Shown: positions 20,065 through 29,321, counted from the stretch's first letter. The stretch: 64,000 nucleotides of DNA from Catellatospora bangladeshensis (GCF_016862575.1 NZ_BONF01000011.1:124001-188000); one strand, 5' to 3'. Notes: generated by a model not told the origin, from the letters alone. A program made the numbers and translations.

Positions 20065-20268
20065 GATCACCCCGACCTTCAAGGATCTGAGACCGGCAGC
20101 GGCGGTCACGCAGCAGCTCGGACATGCGCTGTGCACGTCGTCTCTCGGCCAGGCCGCGCCGTGTCCAGCATGACTGCGGTCGCCTTGATCTGCGTACCGG
20201 CACGACATGTCATGTGGACGATACGCGTTATCCTGCGCGCAACGGCTCCCACCTCAGGAGAACCACCG

Positions 20269-21114
20269 ATGCCCGGACGACGGTCCGTTCCCAAGCCGGC
20301 CCGCCACACAGGCAGGAGTTCGGGCACCCCGCCGCGAGATCCCGATGCCAAGAGGGATTCGCCCGCCGATGTCCCACGCCCGAGGGTGTCGGAAGCCACC
20401 CCCGGCAGAGCACCGTCATCGAACGAACCTGGGCGCGCGTGGAGGTTCGATCAAGCCTTCCTCACCTTCACCATCGCTTTGTTCGCGGTGGGGACGTATG
20501 GCTTGCTCATCGGTGACGGCGACACCGAGTTCATGCGTGCCTGCCGGATCTGGCTCGATGGACGTTCGGCATCGGGTGAGCCGCTATGGGGCGAGACCGT
20601 CCTCTGGTGGGCTCGAGCCGGAAAGATCCTGCAGTTCGCGGCTGGGCTGGTCGTGATCCTCGACCTCATCGGGCCGGAACGGCTGCGGCGCGGCGGGCAG
20701 CGGATGACCACCCGGTTGAGGGCGGTCGTCGCTCAACTATCCGCATTACGTGCCGAACCCGAACGGACGCACAACGGCGCCGTACACTTCGCCGCCGGCA
20801 TCTTCCTGTTCGGGATCAATCTTCTCCTGCTGAACCTGCTCCTCATGGATTGGTCGAAGGTCACCTCGACCCCGGTCTCCATCGGCCCGTTCGTCGTAGC
20901 GCCGATCGCGCTGCTGATCTTCCTTGCCCGGGGACGGCCGGAGCAGACCGCCGGCGCCAGGTTTCCGCTGATAGGAATCGGCTGGCTACTGGCGCAGCTC
21001 GTACTCGGCGCACCGGCGGCGCTGCTCGACAAAGCCAACCCGGGCCACATCCTGCGCTGGCTGGGCTTGCTGCTCTTCGTCATCGGATTCGGCCTCGACC
21101 TACTGGGATCTTGA
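20269..21114 (+). CDS. Membrane protein with a long polar N-terminus
   Basis: ATG 20269 (MPGRRSVPKP) is chosen because CAGGAG precedes it; an earlier open stretch to 20131 looks random. Residues 1-60 are polar, basic and Pro-rich, probably disordered and cytoplasmic. Five to six hydrophobic segments follow (FLTFTIALFAVGTYGLLIG, ILQFAAGLVVILDLIG, FAAGIFLFGINLLLLNLLLM, IGPFVVAPIALLIFLA, LIGIGWLLAQLVLGAPAALL, WLGLLLFVIGFGLDLLG). No family is recognised. It converges on a VOC gene 20 bases away. Confidence 0.65.
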   Translation: MPGRRSVPKPARHTGRSSGTPPRDPDAKRDSPADVPRPRVSEATPGRAPSSNEPGRAWRFDQAFLTFTIALFAVGTYGLLIGDGDTEFMRACRIWLDGRSASGEPLWGETVLWWARAGKILQFAAGLVVILDLIGPERLRRGGQRMTTRLRAVVAQLSALRAEPERTHNGAVHFAAGIFLFGINLLLLNLLLMDWSKVTSTPVSIGPFVVAPIALLIFLARGRPEQTAGARFPLIGIGWLLAQLVLGAPAALLDKANPGHILRWLGLLLFVIGFGLDLLGS

Positions 21115-21134
21115 ACCGGGTGAGAGCGACGGCG

Positions 21135-21575
21135 CTAGCCCAGCTGCTGGGCCAGCGCGAGGATGATCCCGCTCGGCCCGCGCAGGTAGCAGAGCAGGTA
21201 GCTGTCCTCGTAACGCACCACCTCGCCGACGAGCTCGGCGCCGTGCGGGCGCAGCCGGGCGAGGGTGTCCTCGATGTCGTCGACGGCGAACATGACGCGG
21301 TGCAGGCCGAGCGTGTTCGGCGGGCTGACCTCCGGCTCGGCCGTGATCGCCTCCGGGTGGTGGTACGTCGTCAGTTCGAGCCGACCCGGAGCACCGGGGA
21401 CACGCATCATCGCGATCTCGGACCGCACGTCGTCGAGCCCGACGACCCTGCCCGCCCAGCTTCCTTCGATCGGCATCCTGCCTTCCAGTTCCATGCCGAG
21501 TGCGGTGAAGAAGGCGACGGCCACGTCGAGGTCGTCCACGACGATGGCGACGTTGTCCATGCGCTTGATCGTCAT
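21135..21575 (-). CDS. VOC-fold protein
   Basis: A 146-residue glyoxalase-like protein starting MTIKRMDNVAIVVDDLDVAV at ATG 21575. It has two beta-alpha-beta modules, with TLGLHRVMFAVDDIEDTLARL opening the second and CYLRGPSGIILALAQQLG closing it. A conserved metal-ligand pattern (His/Glu) is plausible (TTYHHPE, LHRVMF), but activity cannot be assigned. Confidence 0.82.
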   Translation of the reverse strand: MTIKRMDNVAIVVDDLDVAVAFFTALGMELEGRMPIEGSWAGRVVGLDDVRSEIAMMRVPGAPGRLELTTYHHPEAITAEPEVSPPNTLGLHRVMFAVDDIEDTLARLRPHGAELVGEVVRYEDSYLLCYLRGPSGIILALAQQLG

Positions 21576-21843
21576 GTCCCGAGGATATGCGCCGGGTCCG
21601 ACGCCACCGGCCCAACCGGCCGCGGGCGGTCGCACTTCGCGGCCAGTACGCGACGCCAGGCGGGCCCGCCGCCGAGCTGATCGCCATCACGCCTGAACCC
21701 GGTCCGCAGTGGGCAGCGCCGACGCCTCGCCCGCCGGTCCACTCGCCGAGCCGCATAGGCGACAGGTCGTATCTTTCCCGCCGCCGCCCCGCTCTGTTTC
21801 GCGACCGTCCAGACAGGGCGGTAAGCAGACGGAGGAGGACGAC

Positions 21844-22347
21844 ATGTTCATCGTGGCGACGCAGGACCCGCGCACGCGCGCCTGGTCCGAGGCGCCCGAG
21901 TCGGGTGCGGACGCGTGGGGCGCCATCCTGCCCATCGACGCCGGCCTGACCCAGGCCGAGGCCGACGAGCAGCTGGGCAAGTACCTGGCGGGCGTGCAGG
22001 CGGGCGAGGCGCTGTGCATCCGCGCGCACGGCAACGACGAGGAGATCGGCGACGCGGCGGCCGGCGCCAAGGACTGGGGCTGGACGTTCAAGAAGCTGGC
22101 CCGGATGCTCGCCACCCACCTGACCGCGAAGCCGAGCGTCATCCTGATCCGCTCGTGCGCCGAGAACGTGACCAACTTCCCGGCTCACGTCGCGGTGCGG
22201 GTGGAGTCGCACTGGCCGGCCGCCGTCCACCTGTCCGGCGTCCCGATCTACGGCTACAACACCTCGGTCAAGATCAGTTCTCCGGTGCCGTCGCCCACGC
22301 AGGTCGTCAAGAACGTGCAGGTCCAGGCGGTCTACATCAACCTGTGA
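21844..22347 (+). CDS. Hypothetical cytoplasmic protein, 167 residues
   Basis: ATG 21844 follows a strong GGAGGACG site. The protein starts MFIVATQDPRTRAWSEAPES and lacks signal or membrane segments. The middle (GEALCIRAHGNDEEIGDAA) and the stretch PSVILIRSCAENVTNFPAHV recall short caspase-like or peptidase-fold proteins with a His followed by a Cys about 55 residues later (RAHG and RSCA). That resemblance is my inference only. A 16-bp terminator follows the stop codon. Confidence 0.6.
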   Translation: MFIVATQDPRTRAWSEAPESGADAWGAILPIDAGLTQAEADEQLGKYLAGVQAGEALCIRAHGNDEEIGDAAAGAKDWGWTFKKLARMLATHLTAKPSVILIRSCAENVTNFPAHVAVRVESHWPAAVHLSGVPIYGYNTSVKISSPVPSPTQVVKNVQVQAVYINL

Positions 22348-22354
22348 GCGCCGG

Positions 22355-22400
22355 CGGCCGCTGACGGCGACCCGATGAACCCGATCGCCGTCAGCGGCCG
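22355..22400. terminator. Strong bidirectional terminator hairpin
   Basis: A perfect 16-base stem, CGGCCGCTGACGGCGA with its complement at 22385-22400, and a 14-base loop lie between two convergent genes. Confidence 0.75.
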
Positions 22401-22473
22401 GCGTCCGCACTGCGCCGTGCCGCTCCCTTCAGGGCCGAAGCGCGGTGTCTTGGCGCAGGTCGGCGCTGATCGC

Positions 22474-22956
22474 CTAGCGGGACGCCTTACGGATCATCAG
22501 GTCTGCCGCCTGCTCGACGGTGGCCGCGAACTCATCCGGCGGGATCCTGGCGACGAACACATTGCCCAGGTCCTCCGGGTAGGGATGCGTCTCCCGCCAG
22601 AACGCGAAGACGATCACCAGGTCGTCATCCAGATAGGCGTAGCGGGACACGTTGTCGACGATCTCGCTCCAGCACATGAACCGGTAACGCTCCCGGAACT
22701 CCGTTTCGTCGGCTTGCAATCGCCGGAAGATCTCCTCCGGCGAGCGCCCCGGAAAGGGGCAGGGCGGGATCTCGCGCCGACGCACCTGCGCAGCGGTGGA
22801 CCGCATGTAGAGGCAGAGGGACGGGACGAGGGCCGTGTTGTCGTCGGTCGTCAGCCATTTGCCGGCGGCCCACAGGTCGACGGTACGAAGGTCCGTGGGC
22901 TGAACCTCTCCCACCTCCACGGCGAAGGTCGCCCGGTCACCGAATCGTCGTGTCAT
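22474..22956 (-). CDS. Hypothetical protein, 160 residues
   Basis: No family is recognised. The protein is soluble and acidic, with a Tyr/Trp-rich centre (RFMCWSEIVDNVSRYAYLDDDL, VFAFWRETHPYPEDLGNVFV) and a helical end. Its size and character resemble small SMI1/SUKH-like or immunity-type folds, but there is no toxin nearby, so that is speculative. It has its own promoter region upstream. Confidence 0.6.
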   Translation of the reverse strand: MTRRFGDRATFAVEVGEVQPTDLRTVDLWAAGKWLTTDDNTALVPSLCLYMRSTAAQVRRREIPPCPFPGRSPEEIFRRLQADETEFRERYRFMCWSEIVDNVSRYAYLDDDLVIVFAFWRETHPYPEDLGNVFVARIPPDEFAATVEQAADLMIRKASR

Positions 22957-23065
22957 GAGCCCAGCACGGTAGCAGCGCGCCGGGCACCGATCCGTGCAGC
23001 GGAGCAGAACGGCACCCGTGCACCGGACCGCCGGGCAACGTCCTCGACTGTGGCGGCCCAGCCGG

Positions 23066-23680
23066 TCACGCCTTGACCAGGATTTCCGTTCTGATCTCCT
23101 GCATCAGGCGTGCGCTGTCGGCTATCGGCCTGCCGCCGTAGAATACCGCGACGCCGACACTGCCGTGGTCGATCCATCCGCAGACGACCACCTTGTTGCC
23201 CGCCTTGTCGTCGGTTTCGGCACATCTGAAGTGACCGCCGCGGGGGCCCGCGTCGAAGTCCTGCACGTTCCTGAGCGTGCCGTCGCCCACCAGGGCCATG
23301 TGCCGATCCAGTTTGCCGCTCGGGTCAAGGATCAGCTTGGTGATCACCACGAGCAGGAGCCACTTGCCCTTGGCCTTCGGGTCGTCCAGCTTGGCGCCGA
23401 TCGCGGACGCATGCTCGTTCTGGGCACGGACGTCTTCGACCAGTTCCCGCTCCAGCGCCTGCAATTCCGGGTCAGGGTCCTTGTGCAGGCCGGCGATCTC
23501 CGTGTCGAGCACGGCCCGCACCGGCCACTGGTCCCGGATCGGCTCGGTGACCACGGTGAGTAGACCGCAGCAACCCAGGCTCAGCACCATCAGCACGCCG
23601 AGCACCCACGGCCAGCGCCGCCGACGCGGGCGCCCGACCGGGGTGACATGCGGTTGTGGGGGCGTGCCGGGTTGGATCAT
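23066..23680 (-). CDS. Single-pass membrane protein of unknown function
   Basis: About 204 residues. A short Pro/Arg-rich cytoplasmic start is followed by one membrane segment (WPWVLGVLMVLSLGCCGLLTVV) and an outside domain with two helices (ELQALERELVEDVRAQNEHA) and a Cys-containing beta part (HFRCAETDDK, VVVCGWIDHGS). Either ATG 23680 or GTG 23689 could be the start. The family is not recognised. Confidence 0.65.
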   Translation of the reverse strand: MIQPGTPPQPHVTPVGRPRRRRWPWVLGVLMVLSLGCCGLLTVVTEPIRDQWPVRAVLDTEIAGLHKDPDPELQALERELVEDVRAQNEHASAIGAKLDDPKAKGKWLLLVVITKLILDPSGKLDRHMALVGDGTLRNVQDFDAGPRGGHFRCAETDDKAGNKVVVCGWIDHGSVGVAVFYGGRPIADSARLMQEIRTEILVKA

Positions 23681-23755
23681 GCGCGGCACTGTACCAACGA
23701 ATCATCACCCTCGGTGACCGCAGCGGAATCGCGCTCCGCCGGCCGAGGCCGAGGC

Positions 23756-24097
23756 CTAGGCGGGGCCGCCGCCGAAGCCGATCTCGTTGCCGTCCGGGTC
23801 GTGGAAGATCGCCTTGCGCACGCCGTTGCCGTAGGTCTCCACCTCGTCGGGCTGCAGGCCACGGGCGGCGATCTGCGCGAGCCGGTCGTCGAAGTCGCCG
23901 AGGAACAGCGTGTGCATCGCGCCGCCCGCCTGCTCCGGCCGCACGTCGATGTACAGGTAGCGGTGCTCGCCCAGCTCCCACACCGCCTCGGTGTCGTTCG
24001 GCAGGAACGTCGGCGGCCCGCCGAGCAGCCGCCCGTACCAGGCCACGGCCGTGGCGTAGTCCCGGACGGGGACACCGGCGAACAGGTCCACGCTCAT
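23756..24097 (-). CDS. VOC-fold protein, short form
   Basis: A 113-residue glyoxalase-like protein starting MSVDLFAGVPVRDYATAVAW at ATG 24097. It has YLYIDVRPEQAGG in the middle and ends KAIFHDPDGNEIGFGGGPA, the classic VOC close with the likely metal-ligand Glu. The open frame upstream is out-of-frame lipoprotein sequence. One of several unrelated VOC genes in the window. Confidence 0.82.
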   Translation of the reverse strand: MSVDLFAGVPVRDYATAVAWYGRLLGGPPTFLPNDTEAVWELGEHRYLYIDVRPEQAGGAMHTLFLGDFDDRLAQIAARGLQPDEVETYGNGVRKAIFHDPDGNEIGFGGGPA

Positions 24098-24135
24098 CCC
24101 GCCATCGTGACACGGCAGCGGCGCCGGTGGCGCGC

Positions 24136-24744
24136 TCAGCCGCCCTGCTGTGCGGCGGACAGGGAGCAGTACTGCTCGTACTCGACCCACGGCCACATGC
24201 CGACCCGGATCTCGGTGACCCGGCCAGCGGTATCGGTGCGGAAGTAGATGCCCCGGGAGTTTCCGGTGATCCGCTCCTTGGGCGCGACCTGCACCAGCGG
24301 GCCGCCGTCGGCCGAGCGCACCTGGAGCACGGTGGCGTTGGCGCCGAACACGCTGGTGACCGTGTCGATGCTGCTGCCGACCCGCACGCCGCCGTAGGTG
24401 GCATACGCCGGACTGTTGATCATGAAGGCCAGGACGAGGGTGTCCGCGTCGGTGACCACACCGACGCCGTCGTCGCCGTCGTAGGCGTAGCTGCACCGGT
24501 CGTCCTGCGGGCGCAGATCCAGCAGCAGCCCGGTGTCCCGCTCGACCGCTCCCGAGGGCACCTCTCCGACCAGCAGCCCGCGGAAGCCGAACTCGGTGAC
24601 GTCGGGCTGCTCCCCGGCCTGGTTCTGCCGCTGGGAGGGTTCCGGGCCCGGCGGCTGGGGCTCAGCCTCGCGGCCGCGTATCCCGCAGGCCAGGCTGAGC
24701 AGGAGCAGCGCCGCGCCGAACACGCGGGCCGAGTGTCGCTTCAT
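24136..24744 (-). CDS. Lipoprotein of unknown function
   Basis: A 202-residue protein starting MKRHSARVFGAALLLLSLAC at ATG 24744. The lipobox LSLAC predicts a lipid-modified Cys20 and anchoring outside the membrane. After a Pro/Gln-rich linker the mature domain has a pair of Cys (DRCSYAYDGDD; EQYCSLSAAQQ) and GGVRVGSSIDTVTSVFG, a pattern seen in small periplasmic-type folds of the SmpA/BLIP kind. That match is tentative. Confidence 0.72.
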   Translation of the reverse strand: MKRHSARVFGAALLLLSLACGIRGREAEPQPPGPEPSQRQNQAGEQPDVTEFGFRGLLVGEVPSGAVERDTGLLLDLRPQDDRCSYAYDGDDGVGVVTDADTLVLAFMINSPAYATYGGVRVGSSIDTVTSVFGANATVLQVRSADGGPLVQVAPKERITGNSRGIYFRTDTAGRVTEIRVGMWPWVEYEQYCSLSAAQQGG

Positions 24745-24854
24745 CACGGAGTCCGATCTGCGCCGGCCGATGGCACGTGATCGTCGTGCCGCAGCACGCA
24801 AACTAGCGGCAGCCGTGAACGCATTTCAATGGCCGGTCGTCTCGGCCGCTGTCG

Positions 24855-26003
24855 TCAATCCGCCATCACACCGGATGCCGTTCTCCCCAGCACCGCGAGC
24901 GGATCCCGGTACGCGCGCGCCAGCAGCGTCACCCAGTCGTAGATCGCGTTCTCGTTCGGCGCGAGCGGCCCCGGCGTGAAGTGCGGCGACGACAGCCCTC
25001 GCTGCACCGACTCGCACGCGGCCCAGTCCTGCCGGTTCGTCACGTCCCAGAAGCCCACCGCGTACGACGGGTCCGTGACCGCCTCGTCGAACAGCCACAC
25101 GCACTCCACCACCGTCCGGTCCACCGCCAGCGGCGTCATCCGGTGCGCCATCACGTAGTCCGGGTGCAGCGACAGCAGCACGTTCGGGAACAGCCCGAGA
25201 TAGCGCACGGTGCGCGGGTCGGCGCCGTCGAGCATCACCCCGTGCGAGCTGCCGTCCAGCGACATCGTCTGCGCGTGCTCGCGCAGCTCCATCGACCCGC
25301 CGAGCCAGTGGCCGGGCTCGTGCCAGTTGTCGCCGGAGTTCGGCGGGGTGACCGCGCACAGCTCCGGGTGGATCAGCGGGCAGTGGTAGCACTCGTGGTA
25401 GTTCTCGGCGATGACCTTCCAGTTCGCGGCGACCTCGTACCGGTGCACGGCCTTGGCCGCGAGCCTCTCCGGCGCGTACGGGGCCACGAGCCGGTCGAGC
25501 GTGCCCAGGTGCTCGGCGAACGGCAGCGCGGTGCCGGTCGCGTTGACGAACACCCACCCGTGCCAGTCCACCGCCGGCAGCTCCACGAGCCCGAACCGCT
25601 TCGGGTCGAACTCCTCGCCCATCCGCGGCGCGGTGCGCAGCGTCCCGTCGAGGTCGTAGGCCCAGCCGTGGTACGGGCACACCAGCGCCCGCCGCTCGCA
25701 CGTGCCGCCGCTGGGCAGCAGCTCATGGCCCCGGTGCCGGCAGGCGTTGGCGAACGCCCGTACCCCCTCGCCGGTCAGCGTCACCACCACCGAGACGTCA
25801 CCGGCCGTCAGCGCATGCTGGTTGCCCTCGGCGGCCAGCTGCGCCCGCCGCCCGACACAGGTCCACGAGCCCGCGAACAGGTGCCGCCGCTCCCACGCGA
25901 ACACCGCCGGGTCGGTGTAGGCGGCCACCGGCAGCATCCGGGAGTACCCGAACGGGCGCAGCGCGGCGTCCAGGCCGTCGGCCGGGAGCGGCGCGGCGGT
26001 CAT
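24855..26003 (-). CDS. Rieske non-heme iron oxygenase, alpha-subunit type
   Basis: A 382-residue aromatic-ring-hydroxylating-dioxygenase-like protein. The Rieske [2Fe-2S] ligands are Cys88, His90, Cys109 and His112 (CRHRGHE, CPYHGWAYD). The mononuclear iron site is in NYHECYHCPLIHPEL near residues 201-215. Such proteins oxidise aromatic rings, quaternary amines or other C-H bonds with an external electron donor. ATG 26003 overlaps the stop of the FAD oxidoreductase gene before it (ATGA), so the two act together; no reductase or ferredoxin gene is adjacent. The substrate is unknown. Confidence 0.9.
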   Translation of the reverse strand: MTAAPLPADGLDAALRPFGYSRMLPVAAYTDPAVFAWERRHLFAGSWTCVGRRAQLAAEGNQHALTAGDVSVVVTLTGEGVRAFANACRHRGHELLPSGGTCERRALVCPYHGWAYDLDGTLRTAPRMGEEFDPKRFGLVELPAVDWHGWVFVNATGTALPFAEHLGTLDRLVAPYAPERLAAKAVHRYEVAANWKVIAENYHECYHCPLIHPELCAVTPPNSGDNWHEPGHWLGGSMELREHAQTMSLDGSSHGVMLDGADPRTVRYLGLFPNVLLSLHPDYVMAHRMTPLAVDRTVVECVWLFDEAVTDPSYAVGFWDVTNRQDWAACESVQRGLSSPHFTPGPLAPNENAIYDWVTLLARAYRDPLAVLGRTASGVMAD

Positions 26004-27592
26004 CGCCGCCCCCGGCGGGTGTCGCGCACGACCTGGCGCACCACGTTGCGGCCCGGGATCCCGGTGACCCCGCCACCCCCGTGTGTGGCGGACCCTGCCT
26101 GGTAGAGGCCTTTGATCGGGGTACGCAGGTCGGCGTACCCGGCCGCGGGGCGGCAGTGGAACATCTGCCCCGGGGTCAGCTCGCCGTGGAAGATGTTGCC
26201 GCCGATCAGGCCGTACTCGGTCTCCATCTCGTGCGGGCCGATGACCTGCCGCCCGCTGACCGAGGCGGCGAACCCGGGCGCGACCTGCTCCATCCGCGCC
26301 ACGAGCCGGTCGGCGTACGCCTCCAGCCCGGCCGGGTCGGGCCGCTGCGCCCAGGTGTGCGGCACCCACTGGGTGAACATGCTGACCACGTGCTTCCCCT
26401 CGGGCGCGAGGGTCGGGTCGAGCACCGACGGGATGCACACGTCGGCGAACGGCAGCGTGGCGGCCCGCCCGGCGGCGGCCTCCTGGAACGCGGTCTCCAC
26501 GTCGTCGAGCGACTCCGACAGCACGATCGTGCCGCCGTACACGTCCGGGTCGAAGTCAGGATGGCTGCTGAACACCGGCAGCCGGTCCACCGCGAAGTTG
26601 ACCTTCACGGTGCCGGAGCGGGTCTGCCACGACTGGATGTCGGCCACGAAGTCCCCGGGCAGCTCCTCGCGGTCCATGAGCCGCAGGAACGAGATCTTCG
26701 GGTGCGCGGTGGTGATGACGACCGGGGCGGTGAGCTGCTCGCCGGACTCCAGCGTGACGCCGGTGACGCGCCCGGCGCGGGTGTCGATGCGGGCCACCGG
26801 CGCCTGGGTGCGGATCTCGGCGCCGAAGGAGCGGGCAGAGGCGGCCAGGGCCGTGGTGACGCCGCCCATGCCGCCGCGCGGGAAGCCCCAGGCCGCGGAC
26901 TGCCCGCCGGTCTGGTCGAGGTGGTGGTGCAGGGTGACGAACGCCGTCCCGGCGCTGCGCGGGCCGCCCCAGGTGCCGATGACGCCCGACACCGACAGCA
27001 GGCCGCGCATCGCGTCGGACTCGAACCGCTCCTCGACCAGGTCGGCGACGCTGGCGGTGAACAGCCGGGTCAGGTCGAACGCGGCCCGCACGTCGACCTT
27101 GCGCAGCGTCTTGAGCAGCCCGGCCTGGGCTAGCAGGTCGCCGGGGTGCTTGGAGCCGAGCTTGGGCGGGATCGCGTCCAGCAGCGGGCCGACCTTGGCG
27201 CCGAGGCCGCCCAGCCAGGACTCCCAGCGCTCGTAGGCGCCCGCGTCGGCCTTGGAGAACTTGGCGATCTCGTCGTGGCGCCGCTGCGGGTCGCCGGCCA
27301 GGAACAGGTGGCGGCCGTCGCGGCGGGGCGCGAAGTAGGGGCCCTGCGGGTAGACGTGGTAGCCGTGCTCGGCCAGGCGCAGGTCGGCGACCATGTCGGG
27401 CGGCAGCAGGCTGACCACGTATGACAGGGAGGTCACCAGGAAGTCGGGCCCGAAGGGGCGCTCGGACACGGCGGCGCCGCCCACGGTGTGCCGTCGTTCC
27501 AGCACCACCACCCGGCGCCCGGCGCGCGCCAGGTAGGCGGCCGCGACGAGCCCGTTGTGCCCGCCACCGATGATGATCACGTCATGCGTCAC
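26000..27592 (-). CDS. FAD-dependent oxidoreductase, phytoene-desaturase/PYROXD2-like
   Basis: A 530-residue flavoprotein. The N-terminal dinucleotide-binding motif is DVIIIGGGHNGLVAAAYLARAG with VVVLERR after it, and the C-terminal FAD motif includes LYQAGSATHGGGGVTGIPG. It belongs with CrtI/PYROXD2-type oxidoreductases, which desaturate or isomerise hydrophobic substrates. No carotenoid genes are near, and coupling to a Rieske oxygenase argues for another substrate. A TetR-type inverted repeat lies just upstream at 27609-27622. Confidence 0.88.
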   Translation of the reverse strand: MTHDVIIIGGGHNGLVAAAYLARAGRRVVVLERRHTVGGAAVSERPFGPDFLVTSLSYVVSLLPPDMVADLRLAEHGYHVYPQGPYFAPRRDGRHLFLAGDPQRRHDEIAKFSKADAGAYERWESWLGGLGAKVGPLLDAIPPKLGSKHPGDLLAQAGLLKTLRKVDVRAAFDLTRLFTASVADLVEERFESDAMRGLLSVSGVIGTWGGPRSAGTAFVTLHHHLDQTGGQSAAWGFPRGGMGGVTTALAASARSFGAEIRTQAPVARIDTRAGRVTGVTLESGEQLTAPVVITTAHPKISFLRLMDREELPGDFVADIQSWQTRSGTVKVNFAVDRLPVFSSHPDFDPDVYGGTIVLSESLDDVETAFQEAAAGRAATLPFADVCIPSVLDPTLAPEGKHVVSMFTQWVPHTWAQRPDPAGLEAYADRLVARMEQVAPGFAASVSGRQVIGPHEMETEYGLIGGNIFHGELTPGQMFHCRPAAGYADLRTPIKGLYQAGSATHGGGGVTGIPGRNVVRQVVRDTRRGRR

Positions 27593-27608
27593 GCCACGAG
27601 TCTGACTG

Positions 27609-27622
27609 ACTGACCACTCAGT
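27609..27622. promoter_or_regulatory. TetR-like inverted repeat before the FAD/Rieske operon
   Basis: ACTGA-CCAC-TCAGT lies 17 bases before the FAD oxidoreductase start, inside a TGACTGACTGA run. The form is typical of TetR/AcrR operators. No TetR gene is adjacent; the nearest is at 30807. Confidence 0.45.
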
Positions 27623-27654
27623 TGGGAAGACCCATGTTCACCAGGCGGCATTCG

Positions 27655-27903
27655 TCACCGTAAGTAGCTCAGGGCTCCGGACAGCCGCGACGACCAGTCG
27701 TCGTAGGGGAAAGGCGTCCCCGACTGCTCCTCGAACCAGTCCATCTGCCGATCGGCGAACCAGGCGAACAGCGCGAACGGCCCCACACACACCACCACCA
27801 CGGCACACAGGGTCAGCACGCACAGCACGACGGTCACCACGACCGCCACTGTGAGGATCTTCCGGCTCTGCTCGTCCGGCTGCGGGTTCACTGGTTCGCT
27901 CAC
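27655..27903 (-). CDS. Small single-pass membrane protein
   Basis: An 82-residue protein starting at GTG 27903 (SEPVNPQPDEQSRKI), with one long hydrophobic segment (TVAVVVTVVLCVLTLCAVVVVCVGP) and an acidic aromatic tail. No family is recognised. It lies upstream of the FAD/Rieske operon on the same strand but is separated from it by the TetR-like palindrome. Confidence 0.6.
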   Translation of the reverse strand: MSEPVNPQPDEQSRKILTVAVVVTVVLCVLTLCAVVVVCVGPFALFAWFADRQMDWFEEQSGTPFPYDDWSSRLSGALSYLR

Positions 27904-28004
27904 GCGCGGCAGCGTAGACGGCTCCCGCACGCGATGGGGGGCGCGAACAGCCGAGCGCGCGACCGGCAGCCGGTCGCGCGCTCGGAACGTCCTTCAGAGT
28001 TGCC

Positions 28005-29321
28005 CTACACGTCGCCGGGGTCGCCCGGCTCCGGGTCGGGCGAGGACTCCGCCGGGGACGGCGAGGGCGGCTCGCTCGGCGACGGCGACGGCGCGGCCGT
28101 GGACGGCTCCGGGGACGGCGACGGCGAGGGCTCGACCGGCGACGGCGAGGTCGGCGGCGCGGACGGCGGCGTGCTGGGCGGCGACGCCGTGGTCACCGTG
28201 ACCAGGTTGCTCGCGGGCGACAACAGCCCCGCCCCGTTGTAGGCGACGACCCAGAACGTGTACCTGGTGCCCGGGGTCAGCTTGCCGACGGTGACGCTGG
28301 TGGAGCTGGTCCAGCCGATCTGCACGCCGCTGCGCACGATCCGGTAGTAGGAGATCCCGCCCGAGCCGCCGTCGGCCGGCGGCGACCAGGACAGCCACAC
28401 GTTGTGCTCGTCGGAGGCGACGGCGGCCAGGTTACGCGGCGCGCTCGGCGGCTGCGGCGGGCGCGGTGTCGCCCCCGCCGTCGGGGCGGGCGGCGTCCAG
28501 GTGGGCACCGGCGTCGGCTCGCCGGTCTTCATCGGCAGCGGCGCCGCGCTCGACGTGGGCGGCGCGGTCGGCAGGGTGACGGCACCGCTCTCGCCGGTGG
28601 CCACGCCGGACGACAGCCCCGGCGACGGGACCCCGCCCTGCATCGACATCGGCCGCTCCCCGCCGCCCCTGTTGAGCAGCACCACCATGACGGCGACCGT
28701 GGCCAGCACGGCGACCGACACGGCCACCAGCACCCGCCGGTCGGGACCCGAACTGGCCCGTCGTGACCCGGGGCCGGAACGGCGCGGCGCGTCCGGGTCC
28801 GGCGCGGGCACGGCCGCCTGCTCGGCTGGCGCCCGCAGCGGCGTCTCCGGCAAGGAGCGCTCCGCGGCGGTCACGGCGGCCGGCGCGGCTGCGGGCTCGG
28901 CGGCCTGCGCCGCGGCGGCGGCAGCGGCAGCAGCGGCGGCGGCGGTCACGGCGGCGGGATAGTCCGGCACCGCGTCCACGGCGGCTCGCGCGGCCAGCCA
29001 CGCCGACGTCGCCCGCTCCAGCCGGATCTTCTCCTGCTGGGGGCTGCTGAAGGCCACCACGGTCGGCAGGACGACCTGCTCCCAGGCCGTCCCCGGCAGC
29101 GCGGCGCCCCGCCGGATCGCGTCCCAGATCGCGGTGAACTCCTGCCGCCCGACCTCCATCGCGTCGACGCGGCTGTCGTGCTCCGCGGCGTCGAACAGGT
29201 CCAGCAGCCGCCCGTGCACCTGTGCGGCGTCATGCCCGCCGGTGATGTCGGACAGCAGCCGTCCCAGCTCGGTGATCAGAACGCGGGCGTGTTCCACCTG
29301 CTCGGACTGTGGCTGCGCCAC
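28005..29321 (-). CDS. Membrane-anchored protein with FN3 domain
   Basis: A 438-residue protein starting at GTG 29321 after a GGGGAGG site. Residues 1-110 form a helical cytoplasmic domain of unknown type. An Ala-rich linker (including a 14-Ala run) leads to one membrane segment (RVLVAVSVAVLATVAVMVVLL, about 197-217). Outside are a Ser/Thr/Pro spacer, an FN3 domain (PSAPRNLAAVASDEHNVWLS, near 293-380) and a Pro/Ser-rich tail. It looks like a cell-surface protein with a cytoplasmic sensor part. Related architectures occur at 47787 and 49472. Confidence 0.78.
   Translation of the reverse strand: MAQPQSEQVEHARVLITELGRLLSDITGGHDAAQVHGRLLDLFDAAEHDSRVDAMEVGRQEFTAIWDAIRRGAALPGTAWEQVVLPTVVAFSSPQQEKIRLERATSAWLAARAAVDAVPDYPAAVTAAAAAAAAAAAAQAAEPAAAPAAVTAAERSLPETPLRAPAEQAAVPAPDPDAPRRSGPGSRRASSGPDRRVLVAVSVAVLATVAVMVVLLNRGGGERPMSMQGGVPSPGLSSGVATGESGAVTLPTAPPTSSAAPLPMKTGEPTPVPTWTPPAPTAGATPRPPQPPSAPRNLAAVASDEHNVWLSWSPPADGGSGGISYYRIVRSGVQIGWTSSTSVTVGKLTPGTRYTFWVVAYNGAGLLSPASNLVTVTTASPPSTPPSAPPTSPSPVEPSPSPSPEPSTAAPSPSPSEPPSPSPAESSPDPEPGDPGDV

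Noticed and set aside
28900-28990. GCG/GGC-rich run as a DNA repeat or CRISPR-like array
   Set aside because: It encodes the poly-Ala linker of the FN3 membrane protein; there are no spacers or regular repeats.
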